Source: Aspidapion aeneum (lineage: Eukaryota; Arthropoda; Insecta; Coleoptera; Brentidae). Taken from it: 64,000 bases of DNA. The position numbers were made by a program, and so were the translations under genes. The stretch lies in the NCBI GenBank assembly GCA_963576565.1, contig OY755040.1, positions 88,093,002 through 88,157,001 on the forward strand, read 5' to 3'. The notes beneath the pieces are model-generated. The model made no database searches. It worked only from the letters and a program-made list of their open reading frames with translations, and was not told where the DNA came from. Of the stretch, positions 21,550-33,737 are shown one piece after another (position 1 is the first letter of the stretch; every line of letters begins with the position of its first letter).

Positions 21550-22985
21550 GTTATTTGCGCCCCCCTTATATATGTGTCTCATGATGCCTTGTTGCTGCCT
21601 GGCTGCTGACAAGGCACACCATCTAGACTATAAAGGTTTTTAAGATCCACCTACGTAAGTTAAAAAGAGTTTTTTTTTATAAAATAGCTATCATATAGGT
21701 CCCGTAAGTTTAAAATAACTATGCTGCCCGACCTCCATTTACGATATGCTGGGCACACCTATAAAAATTTTAAAATATTTTACTTTCAAGCCACATCATG
21801 TAGTACCACGAATCTTTTTAAAAATTGCGACATATCATATCGACCTTAAAAAACTAAATTGTCTATGCTGTTAAACATCCGCCTGATCTAAGAACAGGCT
21901 TACCTTCTATAAATATATTTGAGGCTGAAACTCATCTACACCCCAAAATAGCAAGATGATTTTTAATTATTGTGTTTCATATGGATCATCAAATAATAAA
22001 TTGGATATGCTGCCAAACATCTGCCTCACCAAAGGACTGGCACACCTTCTATATTTATAATTGAGGCTGAACTCATCTATATCACTAAATATCAAGATAG
22101 TTTTTAATTATTGTTTGTCATATGGACCCTCAAATAATAAAATGGTGCCAAAAATTTGCCTGACAGAACGACTGGCAAATGTCCTATAATTATACTTGAG
22201 GCTTAAAGTCATCTACATCATTAAAAAACAAGACGGTTTTTAATTACTGTGTCATATGGACCCTCAAATACTAAGTTGACTATGCTTCCAAACATCAGCC
22301 TGATTGAAGGACTGGCACACCTCCTATATTAATAATTGAAGCGGAACTCATCTAAATCACTAAATATCAAGAAAGTTTTTTATTATTGTTTGTCATATGG
22401 ACCCTTAAATAATGAAATGACTATGGTGGCAAAAATTCGCCTGCCAGAACGACTGGCACACGTCCTATAATTATCCTTGAGACTCAAAGTTATCTACATC
22501 ATTAAAAAGGAAGACGGTTTTTAATTACTTTGTGTCATATGGATCCTCAAATACTAAGTTGACTATACTGCCAAACATCAGCCTCATTCAATGACTGGCA
22601 CACCTCTTATAATTATATTTAAGCATAAACCTAACCTACACCACTAAGTACCACGATGGTTTTTAATTTTTATATGTCATATGGACTCTTAAATAATAAA
22701 TTCACTTTGCTGCCTAACATCTGCTTGACCAAATGACTGACACACCTCATGTATTAATATTCGAGGCCGAAACTCATCTACATCACTAAATACAAAGATG
22801 GGTTTTTATTATTCTGTGGCATATGGACCCCTCAAATAATAAACTGACTATGGTTGCAAACACTGGTCTGACCGAACGACTGGCACACCTCTCGTACATA
22901 TTTTAAGGTAGAAGGGTTAGCTATTTACATAATTAAATACAAAGAAGGTTTCTCATTTTCTGTTTCATATGGCCCGACAAGCACG
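21550..22985. repeat. Satellite array, about 10 monomers of about 142 bp
   Basis: The anchor CATATGG or a near variant recurs at about 21692, 21835, 21978, 22119, 22253, 22394, 22536, 22678, 22820 and 22966, which is spacing of 134-146 bp. Each monomer contains versions of TGCTGCCAAACATC, GACTGGCACACC, GAGGCTGAACTCATCTACAT and a T-rich end. Copies are diverged, so the array is old. 21219-21550 to its left holds nothing I can name. Confidence 0.92.
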
Positions 22986-23099
22986 AAATTTATAAATTAT
23001 GTACTTACTTACGAATTTAGACTTATAATAATCGCTCTGCAGCCAATTAAGAGTATATAGTAGGACTTTTTTTCTTTTTGTTTTATTTTAGTTCTCTAC

Positions 23100-24000
23100 T
23101 TATAGACCACATAATTGCACTTTGAGAGAAAAAAAAATATTAGCTGAAGCATTGAAAATTGTAGAGCGGCGAAAAACGAAGTTAAAAAAATAAATGTGTG
23201 AGCGAGGGTTAGGTTTGTGGGGGTAAAAAAGGCCAAGGAATCGTATTATTGCGATTTCCGGCCAAAGTTGACGTTGGAGAAAAAAGTGACATACATAAAA
23301 GTCATAGGTCATAAAATTATGTAAAAAAAAATTTTATGTCATTTTTTACATAACATCAAAATGTTCGAGAAAAATTAAAAAGCCGTATTTTTTATTGTTT
23401 TTTATTTTTGTTTTTTGCAAAAAAAATGTCAGTTTAACAAAACTTGGTAAGAGTAGAGATCTTTGGGTGCTAAATATTTTACAAACAAAAAAATTAAGGA
23501 GTTTCTAAGATATTTGTTTTTTTTAATTGAAATTTCATCTTTAGAAAATCATTGTATCTAGTTCTGCTTGTACTCACTTTTTGACATTATGATATAGTTT
23601 TTGGCGAGATAAAAAAAATAATAGTCGTCATTTAAAAACATGTCCGAAAAAGGAAAAAAACTTTATAAAAATTGTCACAATATTTTATAGTCAAGTTATT
23701 GTAGTTATTTTATAAGTTTTGACAGTTTTTAAAAAATGGCTATTATTATGGCTAAGAAAAATAAAAAAAATTACGTTCTCTACAATCTACAAATGTTTTA
23801 AATATTTTTATGGCCTATGACTTTTCTTTATGTCACTTTTTTCTCCGAAAACTTTCGCCGGAAATTGCCATAATACGATTCCCCGCCCCTTTTCACCCCC
23901 CCCCCAAATCTAACCGGCAACGCCCCCACTCACGCATTTATTTTATTTAACTACAATTTTCAATGCTTTAAGTCCTGTTAATATTTTTTTTTGCCTTAAA
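23100..24000. mobile_element. Foldback element, about 0.9 kb, with inverted arms of about 180 bp
   Basis: 23140-23320 and 23810-23985 are imperfect inverted repeats. Shared blocks include GCATTGAAAATTGTAG, AATCGTATTAT, GATTTCCGGC/AATTTCCGGC, GGAGAAAAAAGTGACAT and AAAGTCATAGG. The spacer is AT-rich and non-coding. The divergence of the arms indicates age. Confidence 0.75.
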
Positions 24001-24828
24001 ATATGGTAATTTCACTAGCCTATTAGGATTGAATATAGAGTCCATCCTCTGATACAGGTTGTATGTATGTTTTTTTAGCAGTGTGCTCTATATTTATTTA
24101 ATTATTTCATTAAAAATGACCATTGACACTTATTATATATTTTTTTAATGATTTGCTTTTCTTGCTATAAACTAAAAACGTTATGACCTTTTTATTAAAA
24201 TTTTTTTTAATTTTTATTAATTAAAAAATATATTTATATCAAATTAACTGTAGCTGTGGTCAAAGACTAAATAAATAAATTTTCGGGCTCGGACTCAGAA
24301 CGGGGTGGTGGTAGCCGTATACATCGATGTTAATGAGTTTATTTAAAAATATTTATCGTGGTACTTAGGAAACGCATTCCAATACTAAATAAGTTTTATA
24401 AAAGCACGACAATATACAGGGTGCCTGTCTCATACCTTAGGGCATAGTGCAGCAGGCGATAGAAGATGATATTTATGATTTCAAATATAAACATGGGGGT
24501 CAACCCTTCTCTATTTTTAAAACACAGGATTTTAGAGTTAGGGAATTAGGAGAAAAAGGGTTTACAAAAAAAGAAAATCTGTTGCCAAAAATTCTCAAAA
24601 AATGTATAAAATTTTAATTAAATTATTTTAGGCATTTATTTTCGTTTACATTCTGTTAAAAAATTGTGTGTGCTTAAAACACACGTCGGCAAAAGTGTAA
24701 ACTTCAAATAGGCGAAATTAATAATACTGGCCTTCATCTGCATCATCATATCCCTCGCTGAATGTTCCTCACACAGTTAAACGACTCGAGCTGACTTCAC
24801 CCGAATGAGCGGCTCAGTTCAATTCAGT
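24001..24828. other. Non-coding; fragment of an ACAGGGTG-type dispersed repeat
   Basis: ATACAGGGTGCCTGTCTCAT near 24413 resembles the start of a repeat type related to the one at 20649. No gene is seen. Confidence 0.4.
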
Positions 24829-24864
24829 TTTTTTTTACGGGTATGCGCACTCGCAAGAAGATCC

Positions 24865-26300
24865 CTATCTCGCTCGAGAAGCGGCAAGTGCGCGGAAATG
24901 TTGGTGTGTATTGGTTTTGAAACGGTTCAGGTTGTAACCTGCAGGGAAAACTGTCGCAGGGAGTTTATTCCACAGCGATGCTGTTCTCCAGAAATATGAA
25001 TTCTGATATAATGAGATTCTTGGTGCCTCTATTTTGACAATAAATTGATGGATACTGTCTGTTTGACGTGTTCGCCTAGTAGGTGCTACTCCCGGGGGGA
25101 TCATACGTGCCAACTCTTCAGAGCATTTTCCGTGATAATACCTGTAGAAGAGAGATAGATCGCCCACAGTTCTTCGATGTTCGAGACTATCCAAGCTACG
25201 GGTAAGTGCGACGTCATTGATCAGCTTGATAGCTCGTTTTTGCACGGTGTTCAAAAGCATTAAGGTATGTTTGGGTGCCGCACTCCATATATGTGAGTAG
25301 TACTCCATAGTTGGTCGAATCTGGGCTTTGTAGAGTGTCAGCAGTTGGCTTGGTGTATACAGATGTCTTGTACGAAATAGCACCCCAAGCTTTTGGGACG
25401 CCCTTTTAGCTATATCTGCCACGTGACTGTGCCAAGACATGTTGGTCTCTGCAGTGACTCCTAAGATGTTCAACTGGCTCTGCAATGCGACAGCACTTCC
25501 AGATAGCATGATGTTTGGCTCACCGGTGCTGGTCTTTTTTGAAAACAGGACTGCTTGGGTTTTCTGCGCGTTGAACTGTACAAGGTTTTTGTTGCCCCAG
25601 TCCTCTATTATCTCCAAGTCGTTATTTATCTGTGATATTTCAGTTAGTCTAAGGTAATGGAATTCACGTGCGGAGAGACATGTGGGTGGTATGACTGAGG
25701 AGACTACATTGACATCATCTGCAAAGCAAGAAAGTGGATTTACTGTTTTATCAATGAGGTCATTTATGTAAATCAGAAAAAGTGTTGGCGAAAGGATTGC
25801 TCCCTGTGGCACACCAGCATTTATTTGGTAAGAGTTGGAGTTCCGGCCATCCAGTGCAACATAAATGGATCTATCCTTAAGGTAACTTTCAAACCAAGTG
25901 CAAAGTCTCGGCGACAATCCCGTTGCTTTGAGCTTGTTGAGCAGATTTTCATGCCAGACTTTATCGAATGCTTTAGATATATCTAAGGCAATTGTTCTTG
26001 TTTCACCTTGCAACTCAATCGCTTTTTGCCATAAGTAAGTGACGTATGTAAGTAAATCGCCAGTTGACCTATATTTTCGAAATCCGTATTGCTTGTCGTT
26101 GATAATTTTGTACTTTTCCAAGTACTTGGTTAGGTGATTGTTCACAACTCTTTCCATTACTTTTGATATCACCGGAAGTAGAGCAATTGGTCTATAGTTT
26201 AACGGATCTGTCTTTTTTCCTTTCTTTGGAATGGGTGGTACTGCGGCAGACTTCCATGATGATGGATATACTCCTTGCCTATAAGATAAATTGAATAATT
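24865..26300 (-). pseudogene. Reverse transcriptase of the Jockey-like element (long intact frame)
   Basis: About 475 codons are open on the minus strand. RT blocks in order are NYRPIALLPVISKVMERVV, DKQYGFRKYRSTGDLL, ALDISKAFDKVWHENLL (first catalytic aspartate, near 25970), GVPQGAILSPTLFLIYIND and SCFADDVNVV (catalytic FADD near 25715), then LGVTAETNMSW and the C-terminal region ending about 24865. All catalytic aspartates are present. Upstream, a frameshift near 26300 separates it from the endonuclease/linker part, so the full ORF2 is broken although this portion is preserved. Role: target-primed reverse transcription of the element's RNA. Confidence 0.9.
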
Positions 26301-27589
26301 TTGCGAAAGTTGGGTGAGTTCGCTAGCACAATTTTTGAGTACTATCGCGGGAATGCCATCTGGACCCATTGCTTTGTTTGTATCCAACTTTTTAAGGGAT
26401 TTTCGTATTTCTCTGTGACAAAAGGGTACCTCTGGCATACTGTGGGAAACCCTTTCAATGAACGGTGGAGTTTTTCCATTTGGCACTGTTAAGTTTGAGT
26501 TGGAGGAAAAGATTTTGGCCAGCATATTGGCTTTTTCCTCCGATGTTGTGGCTAAGTGAGTATTTTTATCTGTAAGTGGTGGTATGAATGACTTGGTGAA
26601 GTTTGATCCAACGGCTTTTGCAAGAGACCAAAAGGACCTAGAACTACTTGGACAATTCAGCAACCTGTTTTTTATTCTTTGATTGTATATTTCTTTGGCG
26701 GCGTCAATAGTAATTTTGCAACTATTTCTGGCTTCTATAAATTCTGTGTGGTTTTGAGCGGTTTGTTGTCGTTTCCAAAGGTTATATGCTCTGTGTTTTT
26801 TCTGTACAGCCGTTTGACACTGGCTGTTGAACCAAGGTTTTGCATTAGCTCTGCGTTTTATTGTATGTGGGATATATGCATCCATTCCAGATAAAATTAC
26901 TTATTATTATTCACCCCTTTCTGAGATACGGGTAGGTTCATCGACAAGCTGCGTTAGACCACAACTTATGGCAAAAGCTTCTGCTTCCCTGCCTTCATTA
27001 TCTGTTTTGTTGTGGTGTTTTAGCCAGGGTATATTGTGGACGTTGAAATCGCCTAAAAAAACAATTTCCGCATGTGGATAGTTAGACTGTATACTATCAC
27101 AGTTTTCGGATAATGTCGCAAAAAGTTTTGATACCCGGTGTTACTTGGCGGCCGGTAGAGGCAGCAAATGAACTTGGTCGATGACTTTGAGGTGAATTTC
27201 AGCCATATGATATCGAGGTTCGCTGGTTCTAGCTTCTCCTCTCGATGACATGAAAGGTCATTTTTAATGTACACAGAGATCCCAAAATTATGTCGAAATC
27301 GGTGGTGTAGGTCATAGCCGGGATAAAGATAGTTCACAATAGGTGTTGCAGAACTGATTTTAGTTTCAGTGAGAACAAGGATGTCAGGTCTTTGTTCTTC
27401 AAGATGTTGGTGAACTGAATTCATGTTGGTACTTAATCCTCTTATATTGCTAAGATCAATTCTGAGTTGAGTTTTTGGTCTTATTTTAATATCTTTGCAT
27501 GAAGGACCCCCAGGATCACCCGACGCCCGGAGATCCGAGTGGTCGGGTAATTTACCTCCGGAATATTTTGATCCTGTAGGCGCCATCAT
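26301..27589 (-). pseudogene. Apurinic-type endonuclease and linker of the Jockey-like element
   Basis: It starts at ATGATGGCGCC (27589). Endonuclease motifs are LSNIRGLSTNM, DILVLTETKISS (catalytic E, near 27365), FICCLYRPPSN and, after a frameshift near 27120, LGDFNVHNIPWL (near 27045). The frame stops near 26935 (TRISERGE then stop). The endonuclease C-terminus with its S-D-H motif is missing, which indicates a deletion before MDAYIPHTIKRRANAKPWF (26885). The linker up to KAMGPDGIP and LKNCA is open to about 26300. Role: nicks target DNA. Inactive here. Confidence 0.85.
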
Positions 27590-27759
27590 GCTATCTGTTA
27601 TTCATTGTTGGAACCGGACTGCCAGCGCAGTAGCGGAACGTGGTGATACCACTTAGCGCTACTCACTTCTGGCATGGTGGTATCTCACCGGTCGACGCCC
27701 AATGAGTAAAAAGCGTCTACCACCTACCACAAAAACTGCTAAACGCGCCTAAAGAAGTT

Positions 27760-28669
27760 TACACTTCAAAAATATTATGAGCATGAAGTTAGCGAAGCAC
27801 CCATCGCAGATCGAATCGTGACTAGGTGGATAATTTGCCGCTAATTAGTCGTGAATTAGTTGTGGAAAAATTAATTTTGTCGCTCTTATTTTTGACCCTT
27901 TTTTGGGTGCTCCGCTAACTTCATATTTTGGCGCCCATCGCAAATCGAATCGCTACTGGGTGGATAATTTGCCGTTAATTAGTCGTGAATTAGTTGTGGA
28001 AAAATTAATTTTGTCGCTCTTATTTTTTACCGTTTTTGAGGGTGCTTCGCTAACTTCATATGAAGTTAGCAAAGCACCCTCGTAAAAATGGCTTTTATCA
28101 AAATCGAATATGGTGGATAATTTGCCGCTAATTAGTCGTGAATTAGTTGTAGAAAAATTAATTTTGTCGCTCTTATTTTTTACCGTTTTTGAGGGTGCTT
28201 CGCTAACTTCATATGAAGTTAGCGAAGCACCCTCGTAAAAATGGCTTTTATCAAAATCGAATATGGTGGATAATTTGCCGCTAAATAGTCGTGAATTAGT
28301 TGTGGAAAAATTAATTTTGTCGCTCTTATTTTTTACCCTTTTTTAGGTGCTTCGCAAACTTCATATGAAGTTAGCGAAGCACCCTCGTAAAAATGGCTTT
28401 TATCAAAATCGAATATGGTGGATATATATATAATTTGCCGCTAATTAGTCGTGAATTAGTTGTGGAAAAATTAATTTTGTCGCTCTTATTTTTGACTCTT
28501 TTTTTGGGTGCTTTGCTAACTTCATATTTTGGCACCCATCGCAAATCGAATCGCTACTAGGTGGATAATTTGCCGTTAATTAGTCGTGAATTATTTGTGG
28601 AAAAATTAATTTTGTCGCTCTTATTTTTGACCGTTTTTGAGGGTGCTTCGCTAACTTCATATGAAGTTA
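27760..28669. repeat. Tandem array of six 134-160-bp units with 40-bp perfect hairpins
   Basis: TAATTTGCCG anchors units at 27831, 27965, 28118, 28271, 28431 and 28565. Each unit contains TTAGTCGTGAATTAGTTGTG and TTAATTTTGTCGCTCTTATT. Between units is GGGTGCTTCGCTAACTTCAT followed by its exact reverse complement (full palindrome at about 28043-28082 and 28192-28231, imperfect near 28345-28384). In two units half of the palindrome is replaced by TTTTGGCGCCCATCGCAAAT-type sequence. No ORF of interest. Confidence 0.9.
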
Positions 28670-29183
28670 TGAGTCTCACACTACTGACTCAGATGTAGGT
28701 ACACTATGACCTGTTAAAGGAGTCCATCTACCTGTAACGTGCCTCTAGTTTTGTCATCTTAATTCAATCTTTTAGAATTTTATTTTTTTTATTAGTCAAT
28801 TTTTTTTGGTTTTTTAATTACACAAATACTCTGGTAGCCTCGGAAGTAAGTAGAGTTTCATTGTTTGGCTACAACGTTTGGGTTGAACTGGATTTTAATT
28901 AAGATCTTCTTTGTAAAACACTGATATTAAAACACTGTGGCGCTTAAAATTTTCTTATTTCTGAACCCCCCCTTCTCCACTGTATAAAAGTTACCGGGCA
29001 TATCAATGTTTTACCTAGCTGGAAAATACAGTTCTGCTTCCAGATATTTGTTTAATTACTCAGTAATTTTTTTTTAGTGTCACAAATTGGCACAGCGTTA
29101 TTATTCTATTTACAGTGTCACAAAATGGCGGCAACGTATTTAGTTTGCCACAAATGTCACCCAACGCATTTTAATTGGCCACA
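28670..29183 (+). repeat. Gypsy-type solo LTR (same family as 58088-58591)
   Basis: It matches 58088-58591 with small indels. It starts TGAGTCTCAC and ends GGCCACA. A TATAAAAG box lies at 28983. No internal element sequence or target duplication (AGTTA versus GCTTC) is adjacent, so it is a solo LTR or an LTR joined to foreign sequence. Confidence 0.82.
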
Positions 29184-29739
29184 GCTTCTTATTAGTCTAA
29201 CTTTATTAAGTTATACCATGTTGAAAAGGGAATTTTATTGTCTACAATAAAGTACATTATACATTTTTCTCTAAGAAGCTTAGTTTTTAAGAAAATTTGA
29301 AAAAACCTCAAACTTTCAGATTTTGGGGGGTCTAGGGGGGTTTTTGGAGGTTTTTGCAGCCATTTAAAAAAAATAATATGTTATTATTTTTTAATTATAC
29401 AAATATATATTTTGAATGTACACCTGTGATAATTTGGGCTTTCCAGCGGCAATTTAAAATTCCGCCGCCATTTTGGCCGCCATCTTGAATATCTCAGCCC
29501 CTGTCAATATTTCGAGTTGGCAACAGGGATATTCGGATTCAGCGGGGTCAAAATTTTCCCGAATCTTGCCTGAACTATACCCTAGCTCAATGCTATGACC
29601 ATTTAGGTTTCGTTAAACCAGTCATTGTACAGGGAAAAATATTAATGCAAAATCTCTGGAAAATGCAATTATATTAGGACACAAAAATCACGGATAAGAC
29701 TATTTTAAAAGATTAGAATAATTTTTTAGAACACATTGC
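29184..29739. other. Non-coding spacer
   Basis: It is AT-rich, with a GCCGCCATTTTGGCCGCCAT patch near 29461-29481 that resembles the CCGCCATTTT satellite at 34979. No gene is seen. Confidence 0.45.
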
Positions 29740-31040
29740 TCTACTTCGAATTGACAAACGACCTAGATATCTATTTATAGATAAACCCATTCTCAAATAT
29801 AAACTACACGGATTTGTCGATGCTTCGATGTTGGCTTATGGTGCATGCATTTATATTCGCGCTATTTATAAAAACTCTGCTTCTTGGTCACTCATAGCAG
29901 CTAAATCAAAAGTTGCACCTTTAAAGTCAAAAACTCTCCCGAAGTTAGAATTGTGTAGCATGTTACTTCTCGCACAGCTCACTTCAAGAATTTATACTCT
30001 TAAAGAAAATTTACTAATAACTACGGTAAATTTCTGGACAGATTCTCAAATAAGTATTTCTTGGTGCATGGGACATCCAAGTAGATGGCCTACTTTTATC
30101 TCGAATAGAGTCGCTCAAATACAAGAACTCACATCTGATTTTAAATGGAGAGATGTTAAATCCAGTGATAATGCTGAAGCTATTCTATCTCGTGGTATTT
30201 TCTCAAAAGAAATTATAGAATCTGGAACATGGTTCTATGGCCCTAAATTTTTACAAAATCCAAATGTTAAATTTGAAGATTTTAAAATGCCCGTTCAGAT
30301 AACAGAGCCCCTGGAAGAAAACAAGCAATGTTTGATTGTTGTCCCCAAAGAAAAATCAAATAAATTTTGGAATAGCTTGTGTGAAAAATTCTCGCAATTC
30401 ACTAAACTTAAACGTATTTTGGCATTTGTCCCAAGATTTATAAACAACTTAAAGAACCCACAGCAAAAATCCACCAGTAGGTATCAATAAATAAACTCGA
30501 AAAAGCTCATGATTTGGTCATAAAAACTCTTCAAAAAGAATACTTCGCAAAAGAAATTGCAGAACTGAAGCAAAACAAACCAGTTTCTGACAAACGCTTA
30601 AACTCACTAAAACCATTTTTAGCTCAACAAAACTTTCTAAGGGTAGGAGGTAGACTAGAAAATGCTGAGATCTCGTATGAGCAAAAACACCCCTTGTTAT
30701 TGCCATCACATGTATATGTAGTAAAGCTTATGCTCAATTTCGAACACTTACGCTTAGGTCATAGTGGACCACAAACTGTACTTTCAAACTTTCGTTTAAG
30801 ATACTGGCCCTTAAATGGTTTAAAAGAAATTAAAAAGATAATTAGATAATGCATAACTTGCTTTCGATTTAATGCTACACCCGCTTCCCCGGTTGGCAAA
30901 TCTCCCAAAAGATCGTTTGCCAGTTTCAAGACCCTTTCAGAAAACCGGTATAGACTTTGATGGACAATAAGATCTTCACGCTTAAGAAAAGCTCCAGTTA
31001 TAAAAGGCTATATTTGTATGCCTGGTCACCAAAGCAGTGC
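29740..31040 (+). pseudogene. BEL/Pao pol fragment (copy P1): RNase H, linker, integrase zinc-binding part
   Basis: HGFVDASMLAYGACIYIRA (near 29813-29870), KSKVAPLKSKTLPKLELC and NFWTDSQISISWCM are RNase H motifs. SNRVAQIQELTSDFKWRDV and a linker run to a stop at 30490. In a new frame from 30514, QNFLRVGGRLENAEISYEQKHPLLLPS and HLRLGHSGPQTVLSNFRLRYWP are the start of integrase, stopping at 30847. Decayed pieces of the integrase core (VIKGYICM, VTKAVHIE-like) continue to about 31060. The remainder appears at 34417 after the RTE and MITE insertions. Inactive. A second, shorter copy (P2) starts at 43313. Confidence 0.88.
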
Positions 31041-31373
31041 ATATTGAAATAGTAACTATAGTTGAGAATGTATATAAGTGGCACCGCGTCATAGCTATGG
31101 TAAACCAAGTTTTGCGGCAAAATCTATGTAAAGAAGCCAAAAAAAATTGTTGTTTCACTTTGTACCTGCAGTGTGCCGCTTTATATGTCAATACTAAAAC
31201 ACCGAGACCTTTTAAAGAAGATATAAAATAGGTACTCACCTAAAAAATAAAGATCCGAAACATAAAAGAGAATCCAAAATTATATTAAAATGTGCGCAAA
31301 TATTGATTTAGTTGCAAAAACGGTAATTTGTTTTGTAAAAAGTAGGTCCCAATTTGTTTGACATTAAAACAGT

Positions 31374-33559
31374 CAAAACAACACTACTACTATGTCGGTT
31401 TAGAACGTTTTTCTACGTCGTCCGACGCCTATTCTCCACCTCCTTCGATCCTGACAATCATCTTCTGTCAGATTCTTTTGACTCATTGATCTTTGGATTG
31501 ACTGTTGCCATTCTAGTTTAGGACGTCCTCTTTTTCTGCGCCCTACTGGTTGCCACTCTAGGACCTGTTTTGGTAATCTTTCGTCGTTCATCCGTTGTAC
31601 ATGCCCGTACCATATCAGTTGCCTTTTAGTGATGTTATCCGTTATGCTTCCCGCGATTCCCATTCTTTCTTTTATGATCTCATTTCTTATGTGATCTAAT
31701 CTAGATATTCTCATTGATTTTCTTAGTGCATCAATTTCGACACTTTCAATTTTTGTTTTGTATTCCATACAACAGCGTGCGTTTTACCATTGTTTTATAT
31801 ATGTTACATTTTACATTCTTTCTTATCTCTCTGCTCCATAAAATACTGTTAAGACATCCAATAACCTTTTTTGCTTTTACTATTCTTTTTTCCAATTCTT
31901 TACAGTCTGTTCCTGTCTTATCAAATGTGACACCCAAGTATACATACTCATTGCATAGAGATATTGTTTGTCCATTGTCTAGTTCTAACTTACTGGACTC
32001 GTTTCCAATACATAAGTACTGTGTCTTGTCCACGTTCACTGTTCCCACTTTCGGTATTCTTCCTTTAACTTTCTTATCATATACTCCATGTCTTCTTTAT
32101 CATCAGCTACAATTACTTGGTCGTCAGCAAACTGTAGTGTGTATATAGTAAATCGGTCGTTAAGTTGTATTCCCATGCCGTGCACTTTACGTTTCCAGTT
32201 TTTTAGAGCCACTGCGATATATATTTTAAAAAGAGTTGGAGAGATACAACATCCCTGTCTTAAGCCTTTTGTTACCAGGAATTCTTTTGAAAGTCGATTT
32301 CCAATTTTAATTTTAGATTTTGACTCTTTGTATAGTTCCTTTATCGCTTTTATGTATGTATGATTGATATTAGTTTGTTCCAACACCGTCCATACTTTTT
32401 TCTACTGGAACGGTATCATATGCTTTTTGTAGGTCCACAAAGGTAACATGAGTCTCTATATTTCTGGCGCTTTTTTTCTCAATTACTTGTTTAAGACAAA
32501 AAACATTATCACTACAAGATCTGCCTGCACGAAACCCACGTTGCTCTTCTTCTTCTTGTTCATGAAAATCATTCTCTATTAGATCTCTAAGAATCCTACC
32601 GTACAATCTACTTAGAGTGCCGGTGACTGAAATTCCTCTGTAATTGTTACAATCCAGCTTGTTTCCTTTTTTATGTATTGAGGATATGAATGCAATTTTC
32701 CAATCATTAGGTACTGGATATGTGAGATTTTCGAGTAGTTTCTCTGATCCATATTTGAGCATTTCAACATATATTCCCCCAGGTCCGCTAGCTTTTCCGG
32801 ATTTAAGCTTTTTTATACTATTCTTTATCATTTCTTTTTCGATGATTACTTCCTCTCCATGTACTTCTATGTCTCTCCTCGGAGAGGCTGTTAGATATTC
32901 GGATCTCGTCTCCTGCAGCAGTCCCTTGTAGTGTTCTGTCCATTGTTCTGGTTTGATGATCTGGATGTTTACTTTTTCTTTTGTTGGGTTTTTTACTGTA
33001 GAAATGAATTTCCATACTTCAGAGCTTTGCCTACCTCCTACGTGTGTATTTATATCGTGGCATTTGCGCTCGAACATTTAATTTTTTTCTGTGCGTATCA
33101 AACTTCTTAGCTGTCTTCTGGTTTCCCTGAATATTTCTAGGTCTCTTTGCTCTTTAGTACTGAGCCATTTCAAGTATGTGCGTTTTTTCTCTTTGACCAA
33201 TTCCTGTATTTTCTCCGTCCACCACATCTTCCTGTTATTTCTATTATCTTGGTATCCAACAGCTTCGTTGCTTGCTTTCTTCAAGCTTTTTATTATGTTT
33301 GTATTATTAATTTTTGATCTAATCGGTTCTGATACAATCTTTGAGTACTTTCGATTTCTAGACTTCTAAAGTTGTATTTTTGATTGTCTTCGATGCACTC
33401 TAGGTTTTCATTTTCTCTAATACTTTCGTCCTTATTTGTTTTTCTTAAAGGGAATAATATTTTTGCTTTTACCAGATGGTGGTCAGATCCACAGGTAACA
33501 CCACGAAGTGCTCGCACATCATACCACTTTAATTGCGAGTGTTGTCCACCAAAACAACA
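31374..33559 (-). mobile_element. RTE-like non-LTR element, 5'-truncated, 10-bp target duplication
   Basis: CAAAACAACA at 31374-31383 is repeated at 33550-33559 around a 2166-bp insert. The same flanking sequence without the insert is present in the window near 44070-44100, so the ends are fixed by an empty site. The 3' end (left end on this strand) finishes in a short TAG-type simple repeat (plus strand CTACTACTA at 31384-31392) rather than poly(A), as RTE-group elements often do. Confidence 0.93.
31400..33548 (-). pseudogene. RTE-like endonuclease/reverse transcriptase ORF, several frameshifts
   Basis: Read on the minus strand from 33548 come the end of the endonuclease (RALRGVTCGSDHHLVKAKIL, with the S-D-H motif), a linker (KMWWTEKIQELVKEKK), then RT. 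The RT has GKASGPGGI, NYRGISVTGTLSRLYGRIL, EEEQRGFRAGRSCSDN, FVDLQKAYDTVP (catalytic D, near 32415), GLRQGCCISPTLFKIYI and LQFADDQVIVADD (catalytic, near 32125). The C-terminal region ends with QLIWYGHVQRM, RRKRGRPKLEWQ and WRIGVGRRRKTF. Frame changes occur near 33290, 32385, 32045 and 31760, with a stop near 33078. Catalytic residues are retained but the ORF is dead, and the endonuclease N-terminus is lost to 5' truncation. Confidence 0.9.
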
Positions 33560-33737
33560 ACGAATAGAAAACGTCATAGCCCGGCTAAATCAATATGTTT
33601 GTAACAACCAGACAAGAGTATATATGTTCCTTTCTAATAAAGTCGTTTAGAAGAAGACATAAATAAAAAGCAAGTCAAGTAGTAAGCTAATGACTAATTA
33701 GTGCAGTGCCTCGTTTTGGGAATCAATACCAATAAAA

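Larger units (their letters stand above)
24829..27589 (-). mobile_element. Non-LTR retrotransposon, Jockey-like, 5' and internally damaged
   Basis: The minus strand carries endonuclease, linker and reverse transcriptase in LINE order and a 3' end with a short poly(A) (plus-strand T run at 24829-24837) about 30 bp past the ORF. ORF1 is not recognised, although 27590-27760 may be 5' UTR. Clade assignment rests on the style of the RT N-terminus (NYRPIALLP, ISKVMERVVNN, QYGFRKYRSTGD) and is moderately sure. Confidence 0.85.
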
